A stretch of DNA of 8,283 nucleotides from Parcubacteria group bacterium (GTDB taxonomy: Bacteria > Patescibacteriota > Minisyncoccia > JACQLN01), in assembly GCA_016204035.1 (NCBI GenBank), contig JACQLN010000052.1, positions 1 through 8,283 on the forward strand, written 5' to 3'. The translations under genes were made by a program, and so were the position numbers. The notes under the pieces were generated by a model. That model had not been told where the DNA came from and did no database searches. It saw nothing but the letters and a program-made list of their open reading frames with translations. Shown piece by piece: positions 6,745 to 8,283 of this stretch. The first letter of the stretch is position 1. Every line of letters starts with the position of its first letter.

Positions 6745-7342
6745 CTTTCCCTAAGTAGCTTATTACCTCGAGTTCGATAGCTTTACTGATTCTTCCGGCA
6801 AGTTCTTCGGCGCCTTCTAGTTGAAGCCGCCTGATCTTGGCGGTAGTGCTAACACTTGTAGGGGGAGCTTGCGCTTCAAGATACTCGATGCGGCCACAGT
6901 GTTTCCCAAGTGCCTTTTTATCCCTTTCTGTGAAAGATTTGGTCGTTTTCGACATAACAAGAACGTCAGGCCGCACAAGCTTGATAAGTTCGTATTTATG
7001 CTGACCAACATCGCGACGAGTGAGGATGTTGATAAATGAGAATCCAGCCAGAAGTTCCGTTCTCTCATCAAAGTTGTCAAATGGCCTGCCGCTACCCTTC
7101 ATTTGTCGGGTCAACTCGTTTGAATCAACACCGACAATAAGAACATCCCCGAATGCCCTAGCCCTAATAAGATAACGGCTGTGTCCGACATGGTACATAT
7201 CCCAGACCCCTTGGGTTAGAACAATGGTGTAACCGCTTGTCTTCAAAAGATCAACCAGATGTCCAAGATCATTGTAGTCGGGTATATACTTGTTCTCTAG
7301 TTTGAAACCGGCTTCTAGAATAGTTTTTACAGTTGGAGCCAT
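6728..7342 (-). CDS. Cytidylyltransferase-like nucleotidyltransferase (HldE C-terminal/TagD type)
   Basis: Nucleotidyltransferase of the HxGH family, which joins a nucleotide to a phosphorylated sugar, alcohol or cofactor and releases pyrophosphate. The signature TQGVWDMYHVGHSRYLIRA spans about 43-61 with His51 and His54. Next come GDVLIVGVDSN (65-75), a GRPF with nearby DERTELLAG (85-100; the usual RP..eR motif) and an ISST-like TSVSTTAKIRRL (162-173). These match the RfaE/HldE C-terminal and glycerol-3-phosphate cytidylyltransferase group. The 204 residues include a roughly 38-residue N-terminal helical lead and a C-terminal helix beyond the usual 130-160-residue core. The exact substrate is unknown. 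It has the only perfect Shine-Dalgarno in the window (AAAGGAGG, 6 bp from the ATG) and is the first gene of the leftward pair. Confidence 0.85.
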   Translation of the reverse strand: MAPTVKTILEAGFKLENKYIPDYNDLGHLVDLLKTSGYTIVLTQGVWDMYHVGHSRYLIRARAFGDVLIVGVDSNELTRQMKGSGRPFDNFDERTELLAGFSFINILTRRDVGQHKYELIKLVRPDVLVMSKTTKSFTERDKKALGKHCGRIEYLEAQAPPTSVSTTAKIRRLQLEGAEELAGRISKAIELEVISYLGKDGASG

Positions 7343-7348
7343 ATACGA

Positions 7349-7356
7349 CCTCCTTT
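7349..7356 (-). promoter_or_regulatory. Strong Shine-Dalgarno of the nucleotidyltransferase gene
   Basis: On the - strand AAAGGAGG lies 6 bases before the ATG at 7342, a full match to the usual 16S rRNA 3' end. It fixes the start and contrasts with thrS, miaA, gatB and rplK, which show no such site. Confidence 0.85.
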
Positions 7357-7372
7357 AGAAAAGGGTGGTAAA

Positions 7373-7397
7373 TAGAATTGGAATATATAAAGAACCA
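7373..7397 (-). promoter_or_regulatory. Promoter-like motif upstream of the nucleotidyltransferase operon
   Basis: Reading on the - strand, TGGTTCTTTA (7397 down to 7388), then 7 bases, then CAATTCTA (7380 down to 7373), about 30 bp before the start codon. It matches the motif upstream of the thymidylate synthase-like gene in sequence and 10-mer-to-CAAT spacing. It directly abuts the hairpin at 7399-7425. Role inferred. Confidence 0.4.
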
Positions 7398-7398
7398 A

Positions 7399-7425
7399 AA
7401 ACACGAGCTATTTTAGCTCGTGTTT
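7399..7425 (-). terminator. Hairpin terminator downstream of rplK, upstream of the nucleotidyltransferase operon
   Basis: A perfect 12-bp stem (7399-7410 with 7414-7425; AACACGAGCTA) has a 3-base loop. Read leftward, the stem ends in TTTTT and is followed by GGTTCTTTATAT. It lies 128 bp beyond the rplK stop and would insulate the accessory operon from nusG-rplK transcription. Confidence 0.75.
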
Positions 7426-7475
7426 AGGTTAGCAACTTGTATAAATTATTTCAAATATATAAATCACACAAATAA

Positions 7476-7511
7476 AGTATACCGAGATAGCGATCGCTAT
7501 CTCGGTATACT
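7476..7511. repeat. Perfect 36-bp palindrome, copy 2 (GCGATCGC-centred)
   Basis: All 18 pairs match around the centre between 7493 and 7494, with no spacer. Its central 20 bp are identical to those of the palindrome at 572-601, while the outer bases differ but stay self-complementary (GTATACC against GGTATAC). It lies 41 bp past the rplK stop. Compensated outer arms suggest that the symmetry itself is selected or that the repeat family is structurally maintained. The function is unknown; candidates are a protein-binding site, a terminator-like hairpin or a small mobile repeat. Confidence 0.9.
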
Positions 7512-7552
7512 GATATTACTTAACCGACAAACTAGAAAACTGATAAACTTAC

Positions 7553-7975
7553 TTACTTTACTTCAATCCCCATTGACCTCGCGGTTCCTTCCACAATCTT
7601 CATCGCCTGTTCCACCGTGTCGGCGTTAAGGTCGGGCATTTTAACTTCGGCGATTTGGCGAACCTGTTCGCGGGTTACTTTGCCGACTTTGCCTTTTAAC
7701 GGATCAGCCGCGCCTTTTTCCACTTTGGCCGCTTTTTTTAACAAATCCGAAGCCGGCGGAGTTTTGTATTTTAGATCAAAAGTCCGGTCTTCATAGATGG
7801 TAATTTCCACCGGAATCACATTATCGCCTTTGTCAGCCGTGGCGGCGTTAAACTTGGAACAAAAATCCTGCAGGTTTAAGCCGTGCGGACCCAAAGCCGT
7901 GCCTACCGGCGGGGCGGGGTTGGCCTTGCCGGCCGGCAGTTGAAGTTTGATTATTGTTTTTATTTTCTTAGCCAT
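7553..7975 (-). CDS. rplK: 50S ribosomal protein L11
   Basis: L11 (uL11) forms the GTPase-associated centre of the large subunit with 23S rRNA helices 43/44. The 140 residues are the normal length. The N-terminal domain shows IKLQLPAGKANPAPPVGTALGPHGLN (about 9-34), with the proline-rich hinge/loop that meets release factors and thiopeptides. The C-terminal rRNA-binding domain shows TPPASDLLKKAAK, GKVGKVTREQVRQIAEVKM and a closing MKIVEGTARSMGIEV. It follows nusG after 33 bp. The usual next gene, rplA (L1), is absent: after rplK come a palindrome, a terminator and the accessory block. There is no Shine-Dalgarno before the ATG. Confidence 0.97.
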   Translation of the reverse strand: MAKKIKTIIKLQLPAGKANPAPPVGTALGPHGLNLQDFCSKFNAATADKGDNVIPVEITIYEDRTFDLKYKTPPASDLLKKAAKVEKGAADPLKGKVGKVTREQVRQIAEVKMPDLNADTVEQAMKIVEGTARSMGIEVK

Positions 7976-7987
7976 AGGTCTAAATAA

Positions 7988-8013
7988 GACTTATAGGATT
8001 TATAAGTCCTATA
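7988..8013. other. Overlapping alternative hairpins in the nusG-rplK junction
   Basis: Two mutually exclusive stems are visible: an 8-bp stem (7988-7995 with 8001-8008, loop 5) and a 7-bp stem (7992-7998 with 8007-8013, loop 8) that reaches into the nusG stop codon. Both are A/T-rich. They lie directly upstream of the rplK start in the mRNA, so they could modulate its translation, but this is speculative and chance symmetry is possible. Confidence 0.35.
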
Positions 8014-8283
8014 GTTTTCTTATTTGCAAAAAGTCCAGTTCCACCGGCGTTTCGCGCCCGAACATGTTTACCAGCACTTTTACCTTGCCTTTGTCGTCGT
8101 CAACTTCCGAAACCCGGCCGTCAAAATCCTTAAACGGACCGTCGGTTATTTTTACCGCGTCGCCCACCGCTACGTCAATTTTATACTTGGGTTCTGCTAT
8201 GCCCATGCGGCGCTGGATTTCGGTTATTTCTTCCCCCGCCACCGGAATGGGCGTGGTGCCCGAACCCACAAAACCGGTCACCC
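8009..8283 (-). CDS. nusG: Transcription termination/antitermination factor NusG, C-terminal part (partial)
   Basis: NusG binds RNA polymerase and links it to Rho or the ribosome. Only the last 91 codons or so are visible; the frame runs off the right edge, so the start is outside the window. The text VTGFVGSGTTPIPV is the end of the N-terminal NGN domain. The KOW domain follows: VGDAVKITDGPFKDFDGRV, then DKGKVKVLVNMFGRETPVELDF. It ends in LQIRKL and TAG. The GTG-like codon at 8281 is an internal Val. The nusG-rplK order is the widely conserved one, which supports both assignments. Confidence 0.95.
   Translation of the reverse strand, partial: VTGFVGSGTTPIPVAGEEITEIQRRMGIAEPKYKIDVAVGDAVKITDGPFKDFDGRVSEVDDDKGKVKVLVNMFGRETPVELDFLQIRKL

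Noticed and set aside
4309..7430. The four-gene block as a prophage or plasmid remnant
   Set aside because: No structural, integrase, replication or toxin-antitoxin genes are present; nucleotide genes alone do not establish a phage origin.
572..7511. The paired palindromes as ends of one mobile element or as attachment sites
   Set aside because: The interval between them holds ordinary housekeeping genes and no transposase, integrase or target-site duplication.
7420..7629. Small + strand open frame of 69 codons spanning the palindrome and the end of rplK
   Set aside because: Low-complexity translation, runs antisense into rplK and crosses the hairpin and palindrome; no support for a gene.

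Overview
This window looks like chromosomal DNA of a Candidate Phyla Radiation (Patescibacteria) bacterium, most likely Parcubacteria-like. That is an inference from several signs: a threonyl-tRNA synthetase stripped to its catalytic and anticodon domains, housekeeping genes with no visible Shine-Dalgarno sequence, a nusG-rplK pair with no rplA after it, and a heptamer-repeat element lodged in frame in gatB. No 16S rRNA or other decisive marker is present.

Layout. The left part (1-4308) is housekeeping: the 3' end of dnaE, then thrS and miaA on the + strand, then gatB on the - strand, whose 3' end overlaps that of miaA by 12 bp. The middle (about 4309-7430) is a compact accessory block of four genes in two converging pairs. 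A thymidylate-synthase-family gene and a HIT-family gene run rightward. A cytidylyltransferase-like gene and a dCMP-deaminase-family gene run leftward and overlap by 17 bp. The pairs meet at a strong hairpin (5813-5844), and each is preceded by a similar promoter-like motif. The right part (7553-8283) is rplK and the 3' end of nusG, both on the - strand.

The housekeeping genes serve DNA replication, tRNA charging and modification, Asn/Gln-tRNA amidation, transcription elongation and the ribosome. The four accessory genes share a nucleotide theme: deamination, C5 alkylation of a pyrimidine nucleotide, nucleotidyl transfer and nucleotide hydrolysis or transfer. The simplest reading is a thymidylate supply route (dCMP to dUMP to dTMP). 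However, the thymidylate synthase has changed positions that normally hold the substrate phosphate and sugar, the deaminase carries a large N-terminal domain, and a nucleotidyltransferase and a HIT protein travel with them. A pathway for a modified nucleotide or nucleotide-linked metabolite is therefore a real alternative. This block is the best candidate for an undescribed system.

Two palindromes sharing a 20-bp core (GAGATAGCGATCGCTATCTC) lie just downstream of dnaE and of rplK. The second is a perfect 36-bp palindrome. They look like members of a dispersed repeat family, though a genome-wide search would be needed to show that.
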